DNA of 64,000 nt, taken from positions 1 through 64,000 of the forward strand of contig JAGYVD010000010.1 in assembly GCA_021209875.1 (NCBI GenBank), written 5' to 3'. The DNA comes from Rosellinia necatrix (taxonomy: Eukaryota; Ascomycota; Sordariomycetes; Xylariales; Xylariaceae). The notes under the pieces were generated by a model that did not search any database, was not told where the DNA came from, and worked only from the letters and a program-made list of their open reading frames with translations. Made by a program: the position numbers and the translations under genes. Shown one piece after another: positions 1 through 14,400 of the stretch (its first letter is position 1; each line of letters begins with the position of its first letter).

Positions 1-259
1 AACCTAACCCTAACCCTAACCCTAACCCTAACCCTAACCCTAACCCTAACCCTAACCCTAACCCTAACCCTAACCCTAACCCTAACCCTAACCCTAACCC
101 TAACCCTAACCCTAACCCTAACCCTAACCCTAACCCTAACCCTAACCCTAACCCTAACCCTAACCCTAACCCTAACCCTAACCCTAACCCTAACCCTAAC
201 CCTAACCCTAACCCTAACCCTAACCCTAACCCTAACCCTAACCCTAACCCTAACCCTAG
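1..259. repeat. Telomere, (CCCTAA)n
   Basis: About 43 head-to-tail copies of CCCTAA on the plus strand. The G-rich strand therefore reads TTAGGG toward position 1, the orientation expected at a left chromosome end. The first unit lacks one C and the last becomes CCCTAG before the array passes into the subtelomeric unit. TTAGGG is the telomere repeat of most filamentous fungi. Confidence 0.98.
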
Positions 260-260
260 C

Positions 261-278
261 CCTGGCGCTAGCCCCAGG
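261..278. repeat. GC-rich near-palindrome at the telomere junction
   Basis: CCTGGCGCTAGCCCCAGG differs from its own reverse complement at only one symmetric pair of positions (16 of 18 match). It directly follows the last telomeric unit and is repeated identically at 40645-40662, again directly after telomere-like repeats. It marks the distal edge of the subtelomeric unit and could be a protein-binding or recombination site; that role is inference. Confidence 0.8.
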
Positions 279-2430
279 CAGGCGCTGCACCTTAGCTACT
301 TATAAAACTATAATATATATAAAATTAGAAATTAAAAAATAAGAATAAGTAGAGGTATAAAGTAAAATTATACGTTAAATTTAATATAAACTTATAAAAT
401 ATAAAATATATATATCTAATTATATAAATAATAATAAATTAAATAAATTATTATTTTATATATAAATTAATATAAAATTTTAGCTTTAATAAATATAAAT
501 AATTAATTTAAAAATATTTATTTATAATATAAAATAATTATATAATTAAATAAGATATATATATAAATAAAAATAATTTTTATAAATTATTTTTATTATA
601 TAAAATATTAATATTATATTTTATAAAATAAATAAGTTTAAAATATAAATTCTTTTATATTAAATATTTTTTTAAAATATTTATAAATTATTAGTGCAAC
701 AATTTTTTTTTTAATAGATATTTTATTTTAATATTTTATATTTAATTTTTATTAACAGCTTTAATCAATATTATAATTAAAAGTTTAATTATATTAATTT
801 TATTTTATTATAAAAGTATTTTAAATATTAAAGTTAAATAAATCCTATATATATTTATATATAAATTTTAAATATTTATATTTTTGATAATTTTATATAT
901 ATTAAAATAATTATTTTATTTATTAATAATAATGCTAATTTTTTATTTTAATATTAAAAAAAATTATTTAATATTATAATATTTTTTATTTAAATATTTT
1001 ATTTCAAGTTTATATATATAAAAGCTTAAAATAAAATCTTGTTATTATAATATTAATTTAAATAAATGAATTGTTTTTAATGTTTATATAAATTTTATCA
1101 TATGTTTAATATAAGATTTAAAAAAATAATTAAATTATATAACTTCATTCTAATTTTTAATTATTTTTTAAGAATTTATTATAGCTAAATATATATATTA
1201 AAAATAAATTTAAAGATTTATTTATATAATATTTTATTTATATTTATATTTAAATTATTTTATTATATATGTTAAATAGGCTTTATATATGCGATGCAAA
1301 TACTGTTTATATATAAAATAAAATATAACTTCTTATTATATAATATTTATTATATTTGATAATTTTATTTAAGTAATTATTACATATAGTATTATTTTAA
1401 GTTTTATATAACAATTCTGCTAATATTTAAGCTATTAAAATAACAGCTATAAATAACTATAACTAATTGCTATAGCTTTAATAATATATATATTATAATA
1501 AAAAATATAAATATTTATAAATTTTATATTTAAAAATAGTTTTATGTTAAATATTATTAAATTATATTATATATTATTTAATATTATGTCTTTTAAAATG
1601 TGTTATATAAAAAATAATTTATATTTATTTTATATATATTAAATATAATAATATAACTTATATTTTTTTATAGCTTGTAATAATAAAATAATTTATATAT
1701 TTTAAAATATAAGATTATTATAAAGTTTTATTTTAAAATTTTAAAAGTTTAAAACTTTAATGAAATAAAATATTTTAAAAAATATATGAACACTTTTAAA
1801 GATTTTAAAATTAAATATATTAATATATATATATATTTAAATTTATTTATTACTTTATAATAAATATAATATTATTATTTTATTATTATATAATATATAT
1901 AATTAAATTTATTAAACTTTTAATCTATTTATTATAAATTTAATAAAAGTTTTTATTATTAAAAACTATATAATAAAATATATTTAAAAATATATACATT
2001 AAAATAATAAATAAAATTTATTTTTAAGAAAATAATAAAATTATTAATAATATATATTTTTTCTATAAAATAGATTATTATTAAAGAATTTTAATAAAAT
2101 TTAATAATTATATAAAATAAAATATATATCTTTTATATATACTATTTTATATGTTAATAATTTTAAAAAATATTATTTCTATAAAACTTTATTTATTTAT
2201 TAATTTATTAATAATGTTTATATTTTAAAATATTTAAATCATAAATAAAATTTATATTTAAGAATATTTAAATTATTAATATTTAAATATTAAATTTTAT
2301 ATAATAAATAAAATAAAATCTTAAAAAAAATTTGTTTCTTTTTATATCATGTAAACTTTATATAAAATTGTTTTAATAATAAACTCTTTTTTATTATTAT
2401 TTATTTATTTTTAATAAATTTATAAACCTG

Positions 2431-2672
2431 GTTAAAAATAAAACCTATAAATAGCTATATTTTGCTATATATTAATTTATGTTTTAATATTATATATATA
2501 TAAGTAATAAAAATAATAAAATTTTAAATATAGTTTTGTAATTTTATTTATTAATATAAAAAATAAGCCTAGCTTAAAATAAGTCTAGCTTAAAATAGCT
2601 TGTATTATTTTATTTAATCTAATATAAAAACAGCTAATAATATTAAGCTTAGCATTTTTGCTTACTCTAATA
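2431..2672 (-). mobile_element. Family A nonautonomous element (copy A1)
   Basis: About 240 bp, the reverse complement of 42530-42775. It carries paired AAGCCTAGCTTAAAATAAG-type motifs and an edge starting GTTAAAAATAAAACC, like the terminal inverted repeats of A3. The same copy is in unit 2 at 43073-43314, so this insertion predates duplication of the units. It is too short to code for a transposase. Confidence 0.6.
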
Positions 2673-4383
2673 TAAATATAATATTTATAATATTTAAAAC
2701 ATTATTATTTTAAAATAAAAAAATAAATAAAAATTATAAATTATAAATAATTATTATTAAAAAGTTAAACGTTTTTATTTATAATTTAAAAATAATTTTA
2801 AAAATTATATATAAAATTATTTTTTAATAAAAAAACTATAATAAAAATTAAAACATAGTTTAAAATATTATAATTAATATATAAAGTTTTATAATTATTT
2901 AATTTTAATTGATTATATATTAAAAATATATTTTAATATTATATAACTTAAACATTTATTATATAATAACATAACTATTTAAAATTATTAAATAAAAACT
3001 TTTAGTTTTAAAATTTTAATAATTTAAATCTTTTAAATATTATAATAAAACATAATTTTAATAATAATAAATATTGTTGTAGTTTTTATATATAACAAAA
3101 GTTGTAAATTTATATTTTAATAATATAAAGTTTAAATTTTTATATAAAAGAATAATTATATATTGTTTTAAAAAATATTTAGATTAAAATAAATAAAACA
3201 TTATTATATAATAAAATTTAAAATATTAATTATTAAAAAATCAAGTAAAAAAATTTAATAAAGTTTTATAAATTATAATATTTTATTTAAAATAAATATT
3301 AAAAAAAGTCTTTTATAAAAATGTTATAAAATAATTATAAACAATTTAAAAATTAATAAATATTTATTAATATTACTAATAATAAATAGTTTTTATTATT
3401 TATTATTTATTTTATATATAAAAATATAATATATAAAATTATAATGTATAAATTTTGTTTTTATATGTTTTAAATATTTTTATATAATTTTATTAATAAA
3501 TATTTTAAAGTTTATTAAATTATTTAAATTTTTATTTATATATATTATTTATTTATTGAAAATAAAATATTTAAATTTATAATAAAAGAAATATAAAATT
3601 ATATAATTATTTTATTTTAATTTTAAAATTAAATATTATTAAACTAAAAACTATAAAATTATTTTAACATATTTAATTTATAGCATTAAAATTAAAACAT
3701 AATAAAATATAAAAATATTAAAAATATTTTTACAAAGTTTTTTTAATATTATTAATAAAATATATAAAAATTAACTGAACAATTATTAAAAGTTTTAATT
3801 TATTTTAACATTTTAATATAATATTAAAACTTTAAAATATTTATAAAAACAAAATGTTTATAATTATTATAATTTTTTGTTATAAAATAAAATAATATAT
3901 ATATTACAAAGTTTAATTAATTAAAATTATGTTTATTTATTAATATAAATTAATTATATTTTAAATTTATTTTAAAACTTTTATGCTATTTTTTATTATT
4001 ATATATATCAAAAAATATATAAACTAAAATATTTTATATATAATAATTTTAATTTTCTATTTTTATTTAACTTGATTATTAAATAAATTGTTATAATTTA
4101 TTATATAATTATTTAAAAACTTTTAAATTAAATAGCTTATAAAAAATAATATTATATATAATATATTTTAATCTTATTAAATTTTATTATTTATATTAAT
4201 TTCTTAATATAATTAATATTATAATAATTTAGAAAAAATAAATATAAAATAATGAAAATATATTAAAGTTTATATAATACTCTAATAAAAATAGCAAATT
4301 ATAAGCTAAATAAAGGACTAGCTATGCTATTTAAACAAAAGCTGGCTAGAAATAGTTAGTAGACTATTTTTATTTTATTTATT

Positions 4384-4441
4384 ACGGGCCCGGCCAGGCC
4401 CTGCAGGCCTAGCCTAGCCGGCCTAGCCTAGCCTAGGGTAG
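4384..4441. other. GC island conserved in both units
   Basis: A stretch of about 58 bp, close to 70% G+C, inside DNA that is roughly 85-90% A+T. It contains CCTGCAGG and two runs of GGCCTAGCCTAGCC, then ends in CTAGGGTAGG. Positions 4386-4437 match 45006-45057 with no difference, although both flanks show G-to-A changes. It includes CpA sites that RIP would normally have hit. The CCTAGC motif is telomere-like, so a binding site for a telomere or replication protein is possible but unproven. Confidence 0.75.
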
Positions 4442-4989
4442 GTTTTTTAAACACCCTTATTTGTTTATATTATAAAAAAATATCTTATATTTAATATTAT
4501 TAGTTATTTTAGTATAAAAGTTAATAAAAAACATAAGTTATTTATTTTAAAATTTTTTTTATTTAAATAAATTAATAAAATTTATAATTTATATTTAAAA
4601 TTTTTAAATAATTATTATTTATATATATATAATATTATTATATAAAAGTTAAAAATAATTAAGTTGTTTATTATTATATATATAATATATTTATAACATT
4701 AATATATTTATTATAAACTAATATATATAAACTAATTATTATTTTTATAAATTAAACTTATTTTTATATTTATATTAAATTAAAATTTTAATAAAGAAAA
4801 GTTTTTTTTTATATTTTTTATATAAGTTATTATTTATTATTAAACTTTTAACGTTTTAATTAAAATAAATATGTTATAAATTAATATATTATAAATATAA
4901 TTATTAATTGTTTTATATTTTATTATATAAATTTTAAAATATAATTATAAATTTAATATTTTAATAATATAAATATTTATATATATTAT

Positions 4990-5230
4990 TAAAATAAGCA
5001 AAAATGTTACGTTTAGCACTGTTAGTTGCTTAACTATAAAATTAAATAAAATAGCATAAACTATTTTAAACTAAGTTTATTTAAGCTAAGCTTATTTATT
5101 TATATAAGCAAATAAAGTTTTAAAACTATGCTTAAAATTTTATAAGTTTTATAATTAAAATATATTTATTATTATAATATAAACTAAAATATTATAAATA
5201 CAGCTATTTATAACTTTAAATTTTTAACTA
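4990..5230 (+). mobile_element. Family A nonautonomous element (copy A2)
   Basis: It aligns along its length with A3 (42530-42775) in the same orientation. Shared blocks include the TTAGTTG motif, ATTAAATAAA and the pair of AAGCTAAGCTTATTTATTT-like motifs. The counterpart in unit 2 is 45610-45847. The copy is heavily mutated and has no coding capacity. Confidence 0.6.
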
Positions 5231-5414
5231 TATTTATAATATCTATTAAAAATTAACAATTTATATATAAAAATGTTTTGTTTTATTAAATATAATAAAA
5301 ATAATAAAACTTAATTTAAAAGCTTTAATATATAATAAATAAAATTAAACAAAAATATTTTTAAAAACGTTTATTATAATTAAATAAAATTTTAAATTAA
5401 TATTATTTAAAAAA

Positions 5415-5675
5415 TTGTCATAGGCAGTGCTTATAAAGAAGTATTAGCGCACGGGCTGATACGGGCAAACTGCTACACACTTTTATCCCGAACAATTGCC
5501 GAATAGCTTGTGAACTAATTATTAAACTTAGACTAGTACAACTAAAACTAACCAGCTTTATAAAACTGCGTTTTACGAGCCATGCACATACTGTTCATAA
5601 CTTCTGCTACTTAGCTAGAAAATAGATATTATTTGCTACCCTAATAAGTGTACTTTTAAGCATAGCCTATTATAA
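5415..5675. mobile_element. Family C insertion present only in unit 1
   Basis: About 255 bp of much less AT-rich DNA, absent from unit 2, where TATTATTTAAAAATAAAT runs through uninterrupted near 46040. The ends form an imperfect terminal inverted repeat: ATAGGCAGTGCTTA at 5420-5433 against the complement of TAAGCATAGCCTAT at 5657-5670 (12 of 14 match). The flanks allow a short TAAAA-type target duplication, but the target is low complexity. Lower mutation than the surroundings suggests a recent insertion that escaped RIP, perhaps because it is short or single-copy. Confidence 0.6.
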
Positions 5676-6189
5676 AAATAAATATTAATTATATAATATA
5701 TTTAAATATATTTAAACATTTTAATTATAAATATTATAAAATTTATAATTTATTATTTAAATAATATTAATATTAAAATAATTATAATATATTTATAATT
5801 AATTTTAAATATTGTTTAAATTTATAAAATAAAACTTATTTTTATAGTTTTTTTATATTTTTTTTATATTTATACTTTTTTTATGTTTATATTTTTTTTT
5901 TATATTTATAATTATAAAGTTTTATAAATATTAAAATTATATATAAATATATTTATTTAATATTTATATGTTATATTATTTTTAGGTTTAATTTGTTATA
6001 ATTATTTAAATAATAACAAATTTTTAATAAATTAAATAAAATATATTAATTTACTTAAAAAATTAATATAATTTATATAAAATCTATAATTTATTATATT
6101 TTTATAGCTTTAGTTAGCTTTATTTTTATATTTTGTATTTATAATATAATTTTTTATTTTTAGCGTTTTAGCTAATAAAATTAATTTAT

Positions 6190-6575
6190 ACTTTTTATTT
6201 AATTTATTAAATTTATTAAATTCATTCTATTTACTGTATTTATTTAATTTATTTAATTTATTGAATTTATTTAATTTATTGAATGCATCAAATTTATTTA
6301 ATTTATTTAATTTATTAAATTTATTGCATTTATTGTATTTATTTAATTTATTTAATTTGTTTAATTTATTTAATTGATTGAATTTATTTAATTTATTGCA
6401 TTTATTTAATTTATTGAATTTATTTAATTAATTTAATTTATTTAATTTATTTAATTTATTGAATTTATTTAATTTATTTAATTTATTTAATTTATTTAAT
6501 TTATTTAATTTATTTAATTTATTTAATTTATTTAATTTATTTAATTTATTTAATTTATTTAATTTATTTAATTTA
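6190..6575. repeat. 9-bp minisatellite, TTTATTTAA
   Basis: A tandem array of TTTATTTAA with variants that place G, C or A at fixed positions (for example TTTATTGAA, TTTATTGCA). It becomes homogeneous toward its right end. The same array, in the same place next to the ~61-bp satellite, is at 46610-47095. Open frames through it only reflect a period divisible by three. Confidence 0.9.
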
Positions 6576-6579
6576 TATA

Positions 6580-7130
6580 TACAGAGCAGCTTTTAACTAG
6601 CAGTAATTACTATATATAATTAGCTGTTTTAATAAGCTGTATTTTTATAGGCCTGTAGTTATTTAAAATATTAATATATTACCGGCTGTTTTTATTAAAT
6701 ATATGCTTGTAGGTTTAACTAGCAGAAATATTAATCTATAACCGGCTGTTTTTATTAAATATAGTTTTATAAGTAAATAACAAGCAGAAATACTAATATA
6801 TAACCTGCTGTTTTTATTAAATATAGTTTTATAAATAAATAATAAGCAGAGTTAGCTATATATAACCAGCTCTTTTTATTTAATATAGTACTACAGGCTT
6901 ATAATTAGCAGAAATAATAATATATAATTAGCTGTTTTTATTAAATATAATATTATAAGCTTGTTATTAATAAAAATAATAATATATAATAAACTGTTTT
7001 AATAAAATATAGTTTTATAAGTTTATTATTAGCAAAAATAATAATATATAACCGGCTGTTTTTATTAAATATAGCTCTGCAGGTTTATAACTAGCAGAAA
7101 TAATAACATATAACTTAAGCTTTTAATTAG
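6580..7130. repeat. ~61-bp subtelomeric satellite, array 1
   Basis: About nine degenerate units with a spacing of 60-62 bp. The core is TAACCGGCTGTTTTTATTAA, followed by AAATATAG and then an AACTAGCAGAAATA block. The arrays at 47100-47580 and 40185-40555 share the core, and the last is least mutated. The array ends in a short tail (to about 7240) also found at 47580-47700 and 40510-40640. Confidence 0.85.
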
Positions 7131-7240
7131 CCGGGCTTTTTTATATAATAAAAAATTAATAAAACTTTAATGAAATTAATAGCTAATAATAATAATAACT
7201 TTAATTTAAAAGCAAAAATAATTTAACGCCTGCTTTAAAC

Positions 7241-8211
7241 AAGCTTTTAATTATATTAAATTATAAAAATAAAAAATATAAAATATAAAAAATAAAAAAA
7301 TTATTAAAAAATAAAATATAATTAAAGCTTAAATTTAATATTAATTTTTAAAAATTAAAATATATATATAATTAATATTTAAAATATAATAATTAAACTT
7401 ATAAATAGTTTTTTTAATTTAAAATTTTTAATAGTTATATAAAAATTATTTATAAAATAATAAAAGTTTAATATTAATTTATTTTATTATATATATATAA
7501 AATTAAACATTAAAAAACCAAATTAATTTTAATATATATTAATTTTTAAATATTATTATATAATATATATATAAATATAATTTATATTATATTTATAAAA
7601 AAATTTTTTATAAATTTAATTTTATAAAATTTTATAAAAACTTATAAAGTTTAATTTATTATTTTATTATATTAATATTTATAAATTATATATTTTTATT
7701 TTTTATTTTAATAAAATATATTAAATATTTTTAAATTAATATAAAATTATTTTTAATATAGGTTTTATGTTTTATTTTAATTAAAAACGTTTAAAATTAT
7801 AGTTTTTAAACATTTTATTTTTTTTATATTATTTTAAAATAAATTTTAATAATAAATTTAAATAATTAATTATAAAATAAAAATTAATATTAATAATTAT
7901 TTTATTAAAATTTTAAATATTTATAAATAATAAATTTTATATTTATTAAATTAATATTTTTATTTAATTATTTATAATATAATATTAAACTTTTATTTTT
8001 TATATAAAAATTAATTTATATTATATATTATAATATATTTTATAAAATTATTTAATAAAATTTATATATAAAATAATATAAAATTATATATTTTTAATTT
8101 TATTAAATATTTAAATTTAATTTTTATATAATTTTAAAAAATATTATATAAAAAATATTTTTATAATATTATAATAATAATTATAAATAATTTATTTTAT
8201 AAATAAATAAT
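7241..8211. other. AT-rich DNA without recognisable features
   Basis: Almost entirely A and T, with residual C mostly before T or G. No open frame, RNA gene or clear repeat boundary is visible. It is read as saturated RIP of former repeats. Confidence 0.6.
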
Positions 8212-8406
8212 AAAGTTTTTAAAAAAGCTTATATTAATTAAACTAACGGTTTATATATTATTAGATTAAATATGTTATATAAGCTACAGCTAGCAATAAA
8301 TAACTTACAGCTATTTCTGCAGAAGTTAATTTTAAACTTACTAAAATTTTTATTTAATAAAAAATTAACAAAGCATTTTTTTTTATTTTTATATTAATTT
8401 TTTAAA
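8212..8406. repeat. ~190-bp direct repeat, left (possible LTR)
   Basis: It starts near AAAAAAGCTTATATTAATTA and ends near TATTAATTTTTTA. It matches 15633-15824 over its whole length in the same orientation, with mostly C/T and G/A differences. The ~7.4-kb spacing and length suit LTRs of a fungal retrotransposon. No clear TG...CA ends, primer-binding site or target duplication can be proved, since RIP and low complexity obscure them. Confidence 0.55.
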
Positions 8407-11400
8407 ATAATATATTTATATAACTAATAGATTTTATTATTAAACTAAACTAAACTAATATTATTTTTAAACTTTTCGAAGTTAAAAATTTTATTTATAA
8501 TTAAAGATTTAAACGCGTATGTTTTAATCTAGCTATAATTAAATAATTAATATAAATAAAACGTTATTTTAGCAACTATTTTTTTATATAAACTATATAT
8601 TTTACTAAAGCTTATAAATAAATAGTCGCTAAAAATATTTAATAGTTTATTTTTATATTTTAAAATTATTATTATTAAAGTTATATATTTAAACATGCTT
8701 AACAACTAAAATATATTTAAATTTATAAATATAACAAATTATTTATTTTTATTTCTTATTAAAAAAACGCTAATAAACGTGTTTATTAAACAACTATAAA
8801 TATATATATTATAATTAAAAGTTAAAATTTTTTAAAAATAGCTTTATTATTTTATTTTTTATATATATAGTTTATTTTATATTATTTTTATAGCTTTTAA
8901 ATTATAAATCGATAAACTAAAAGCAACAGCCGATAATATTTATATATAAAAACTATTTAAATATATTATATATATATTTAAACATTTTTTAATAATATAT
9001 TTAATTTTTTAAGCTTATAATAATATTATATTATTATATTTTATTATATATATTAAGCTTAAATATAAGCAATTTTAAAAAACTTTAGCAGAATATTTTA
9101 AATTAATATAATTTTTATTTAAAAATATATTGCTGCTAAAATAATTTAGCTTAAATTAAAAACTATTAATTATTTTTAAAATATTAAAAATAAATTAACG
9201 TTTTAATTAATATTTTATATAAAAATATAAAAACTATAAAAATATTTTTTAATTTAGTTTTAAAGTTAATTAAACAGGTTTAAAAGTTTTAAACTTTTAA
9301 AACATTAATATTAAATTTTTAATAATATAAAATTTAAAACTATAGCCGATTAAAAATAATATTAAAGCTAATAAAACTATAAATCGGTTATTTAAAATAA
9401 AGCCTGCTAATAAAATAAAAATAAAGCTGCTATATTAACTAATGTTTAAATAACTAGCATATAAAATATAACTATAAATATTTTAAATAAATCAAATATT
9501 ATAACTATTATATTTTTTTATATGTTTTATTAAACAAAACTTTTTAAAAAATAATAATTTAAAACTTTTATTAAATATTAAAACAATTTTTATAAGCGTT
9601 ATAATAATAAAAATAAAAATAATAACTACTGTTATAATAAAAACTATAATAATAACAATTTATTTAATTTTTTAGTTTAAATAGTTTTAATAATAATAAA
9701 TATAGTTATGCTATATTAAATTAATAAAAATAGTTTATATTAAATATAGCAGCTAAAATAAAAAAAGTATATATAAAATTAAATAAAATAATATTAATAT
9801 TTTTAACTTAAAATAAAAAACCCCGATAATAAAAATATATAACCGGCAGAAAAATATAATTTATATAAACGTTTATTTTTTATTAATCGTATTAAATTAT
9901 TACTAAAAACAAAAATATTTAAGCTTTAAACGTTTAATAAATAATTAATTTATTTAATTATTTATTAGCTAAATTAGTTTTATTATAATAAAACAGCAAA
10001 ATTTATACAAGCAATTAACATATATAAAAAAAGCAGGCTTAAATATATTATTTAAAAACTATAAAAAAATTTAAAACATAAGCCGGTAAAACGTTTTAAA
10101 AGTTTATAAAAAAAACTTATTTTAAAAATATTATAAAAATCAAAACATATTTTTTAATTTATTTAACGTTAAATATAATATATTAAAGCTATAAAAACGT
10201 TATAAAAAATAATAAAAACTAATATAAAATTATAAAAATATTTACAACTAATAAAAAATATAATTTTAAATTATATTTAATTTTTAAATTAAAAAAACTT
10301 TAGCTGATTATATACGTAAAATAAAAATAGCTAATATAAGCTAAAATATAAAGCTAAAAAATATATTTAAATATTAAATTAAAAATAATATTAGTAAATC
10401 TAGTATTAGCTATTAAAATAATTTATTAAAAAGTTATAATTATCGATTTAATTAAAAAATATTAATTAAATAATAAATATTTTAAAAATTAAAGCTAGAA
10501 CAGCTGTAAACGTAGTTATAAATAATATTAAAGCTAAAATAAACGTTATAATAATTAAAATAATAGCTGTAAAAAAGCTGCAAGCGTTAGAACTAAAATT
10601 ATAATAATTATTAAAAAACAGAAAAAATAATTAAAAACTAAAAATTATAATTAAAAATATAACTAAAAATATAACTATAATTATAATTAAAATTAAAATC
10701 GTAAATATTTAAATTATAAAAATTATAATTAAAATTAAAAAAACAACTAGCGTTTATTTTATATATATTTTATAAATAATAATATAAATAAATAAAAACT
10801 AAATAAAATAACAATAAAAAACGCGTTTTTTTTATTTAATATTAGATTTAGTTTTTATTTATTATTAATATTATTAAATTTATAAATTAAAAACTATTTT
10901 AAAATTATATATAAAAAATATAACTTTTATATTAAATTAGAAAAATTATAACATTTTTTTAATTATATATAAAAACATATTTATAAGTACTGCTTTTAAA
11001 AACTATTTTTATATAATTAATTTTTAAATATCTATAAAATTGCGCTAAAACTAAAAATAAAACTATTAAATAAACTAAAGCTAAAAATAAAACTATTAAA
11101 TAAAAAAAAATAAATTATAACGTGTTAAAAATACGCTTTAATATAATATATAAAATAGCTAATAATATTTTTAATTATAAAATTTTATAATTAAAACGTT
11201 AAATATTAATAATAAATATAATAAAACTTTTAATTAAATTATATATATCTGCGGATTAATATTAAGCTGTTTTTAATTAAATAAAACTAATAAATTTACG
11301 TTGATTTAAATATTAAAAAATTATTATTAGTAAATTTTTTTAAACATTTTAATATATAAAACTGCTTTTAATTAAATTAAGTTTATTATTTTAAAAAATA

Positions 11401-14400
11401 AATTAGTTAAACTTAAAAAGCTAAGTTTATTTTTATATTAAAAAATAAATAGAACTAAAAAGTTAAAATATTTAAATATATAAAAAAAATAAATAATAAA
11501 AATTATTTAAAACTAAAAATATTATTTAATAATAATTTTTATATTTATATAAAGCTATAATTAATTATAAATCGAAAATATTTATTTGCTAGGCTAAAAA
11601 ATAAATAAATTTATAGTTTTATTTAATATATTTATTTATAATTATAAATATATATAAAAGTTATTAGTTAAAAAACATAAAACTATAAAATAAAAAAAGC
11701 TTATTTTATAATAAAATATAAACTTTTATTAAATAATAAAAGCTTTTATTTTATAGTTATATATAAAAACAGTATATATAATATAATTAATATTAAAACT
11801 TTTAAAATAGTATTAATAGTAAATATTTTAATAAAAACTGTTAAAATTTATAAAAATATTAAACTAAATTAAATTTAAAAAATAAAAATAACAGAGTATA
11901 TATAAGCTTTTAAAATTAACAATAATAATTTTTATAGTTATAGCTACTGTTTTATTATTAACAGGAACAGCTTTAACTAAAACTAATAAATAACTTTTAA
12001 TAAATATAATTATTATAATTAATATAAAGTTTAATTTAAATCTTTTGTTAATTATAATCATAATTAATATAATATTAAATATAAAAATAATTATATATTT
12101 AAATAAAATAAATTACGCGTTAAACTTTATAATAACTTTTATAATAAACATATAAATAATTAATTTGTTTAATATTATATAAAAAATATTAAACGTAAAA
12201 TAATACGTTTAAATATATTAATAAAAAGTATTTTTTTATAAACGTTATATTTAATATAATAATTAATTTAAAAGTTTTAAAAACTTTAAGCTAAACTTTT
12301 AATACTAAAAATAAACTTAAAGTTAAAAATATGTATTTTTTTAAATATTAAAAACCAGGCAACTTTTTAAAACTATTATTAAAAAATATTTATATATACG
12401 CTAAAAAACGTTTAAAGCTTTTTAATTTATTAAAATAATTATATTTTATAATATTTAAATAAATCATGAAAAAATAAATATTTTATAAAAAAACAACTTA
12501 AAATATTTTTATTAATCATTAATAAAAAACTAAATTAAATTTAAAACAGTACTTTTTAATAAATAAAATATAAAAGTATTAAACAATATTTATAACAAGC
12601 TATATAAAATAAATTAATTATAATAAATAAATAAACTAATATTTTTTATTTATTTTGTTTTTATTATATAATAAAAATATATAAAGTTAATAAAAGCTAA
12701 ATAGTAGTTAATTTTTAATAATTTAATAAAATAATAGTTTTAAACAATTATTTATTATTTTTATAAAATAAAATAATTAAAAGTTTATTAAATAAAAATA
12801 TATTATAATTATTAACGCGACGGATTTTTTATTAATTTTAATATATTTTAAATTTAAAAATATATTTATAATAATTAGTTTTGCAGCTTAAAACGATTTA
12901 ACGTAATATTAATAAAATATAATAATTTTTAGTATATATATAAAAATATATAAACTAACTGTTATATAAATATATATATTATTATTAATATTTTATTAAT
13001 AACGTTATTATATATTTTAATAGTTATAAAAATTATTTTAAATATTTTAAAATAATTTTTATATTGTTTTACGAAAAAATATTATAATATTTTTTATAAA
13101 ATTTTTATTAGCTATTTATTTATAAAGCTTTTTAAATTTTATATAAACGCTTTAAAATTATTAATTATTATTAAGCAAATATAAGCATTTTAATAATTAG
13201 CTTTTTAAAACGTTATAAGCTTTTAAAAAATATTTTAAAACCAACGGATTTTTTATAATTTAATTTTATATTATATTTAATTAATAAAACTATTATAAAA
13301 TTAAAAATTAAATTATTAGCGAAAAACATAAAAAAAAAAATTTTAAACAAAAAAATATATTTATTACGTTTATAATATATATTATAAATTAATAAAAGTA
13401 AAAATAGCTTTATTTAAAGCTATTTAAAATATTATTTGCTATAAAACAATTTTATAATATTATAATTTAAAAAACTGTTTTTTTATAAATAAATAAAGCT
13501 AAAAATATAGTTTTAAAGTTATATTATTTTATATAAACAAAAATATAATTAAAAGCTTAAAAGCTTAATTTTATTAATATAAATAAAACTAATTATATAT
13601 TTAAATTATAATTTATTATAAGCTAAAACTAAATATAAACTATTTAAATTAAAAATAGCTTGTTTTATTTAAGCTATTAAAAATTATAAATAATAATCTA
13701 ATTTAATAAAAATAACGTAATTATATTTATAAACTATTTAATAATTAAAAATATAATTAATTAAATATTATTAAATATAGCTGCTATAAATTATATAAAT
13801 ATTTAATTAATTAATTTTTTAATATATTTTTCTAATATAAATTTTAAATATATTATTTATTAAAAAATTAAACTATATATTAAATATATTAAATAAATTT
13901 AAATTAATATAAAACGTTATAAATAAAATAAACAAATTATAAAAATTAAAAAACTAGTAATATTAAACTTAATATAAAACATAATAAAATATATAACAGA
14001 AGTAATAATAAATAATAAATAAAAATAAAATTTAAAAAATTATTAAATTAACATATAATATAATAAAATAATAAACAAGCTAAATATTTTAAAATTTTAT
14101 TAAAACAATAAAAACGTTATAACATTTTTAAACTTAAACATTTTTTTTATTATAAATAGTTTAATTTATAATTAATATTATAAAATAAAACGATTATATA
14201 TTTTATATAATATAATTAAATAAATATTTAAAACTATATATAATAATAAATATTACGCTAGTTTAAAAAATAATAAAAATTTTAAAAGTTTTTATTTATT
14301 ATAAATCTTAATTAATTAAAAATATATTAAATACTGTTTAAATTATAATTTTAATTATATAAACCGATTTAAACTAATAAAAAGCTTTAAATTAATACGT

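Larger units (their letters stand above)
260..7240. repeat. Subtelomeric repeat unit, copy 1
   Basis: A roughly 7-kb unit colinear with 40645-47700. Shared landmarks in the same order are the near-palindrome, a GC island, two family A elements, the 9-bp minisatellite and the ~61-bp satellite. Differences between copies are mostly C-to-T or G-to-A plus small indels. No open reading frame of note is seen on either strand. It resembles fungal telomere-associated repeats in position, but no helicase motif survives. Stretches not listed separately below are AT-rich DNA in which I see nothing else. Confidence 0.85.

Noticed and set aside
11864..12061. 65-codon minus-strand ORF.
   Set aside because: Ile/Asn/Lys-rich chance frame in AT-rich DNA without motifs or context.
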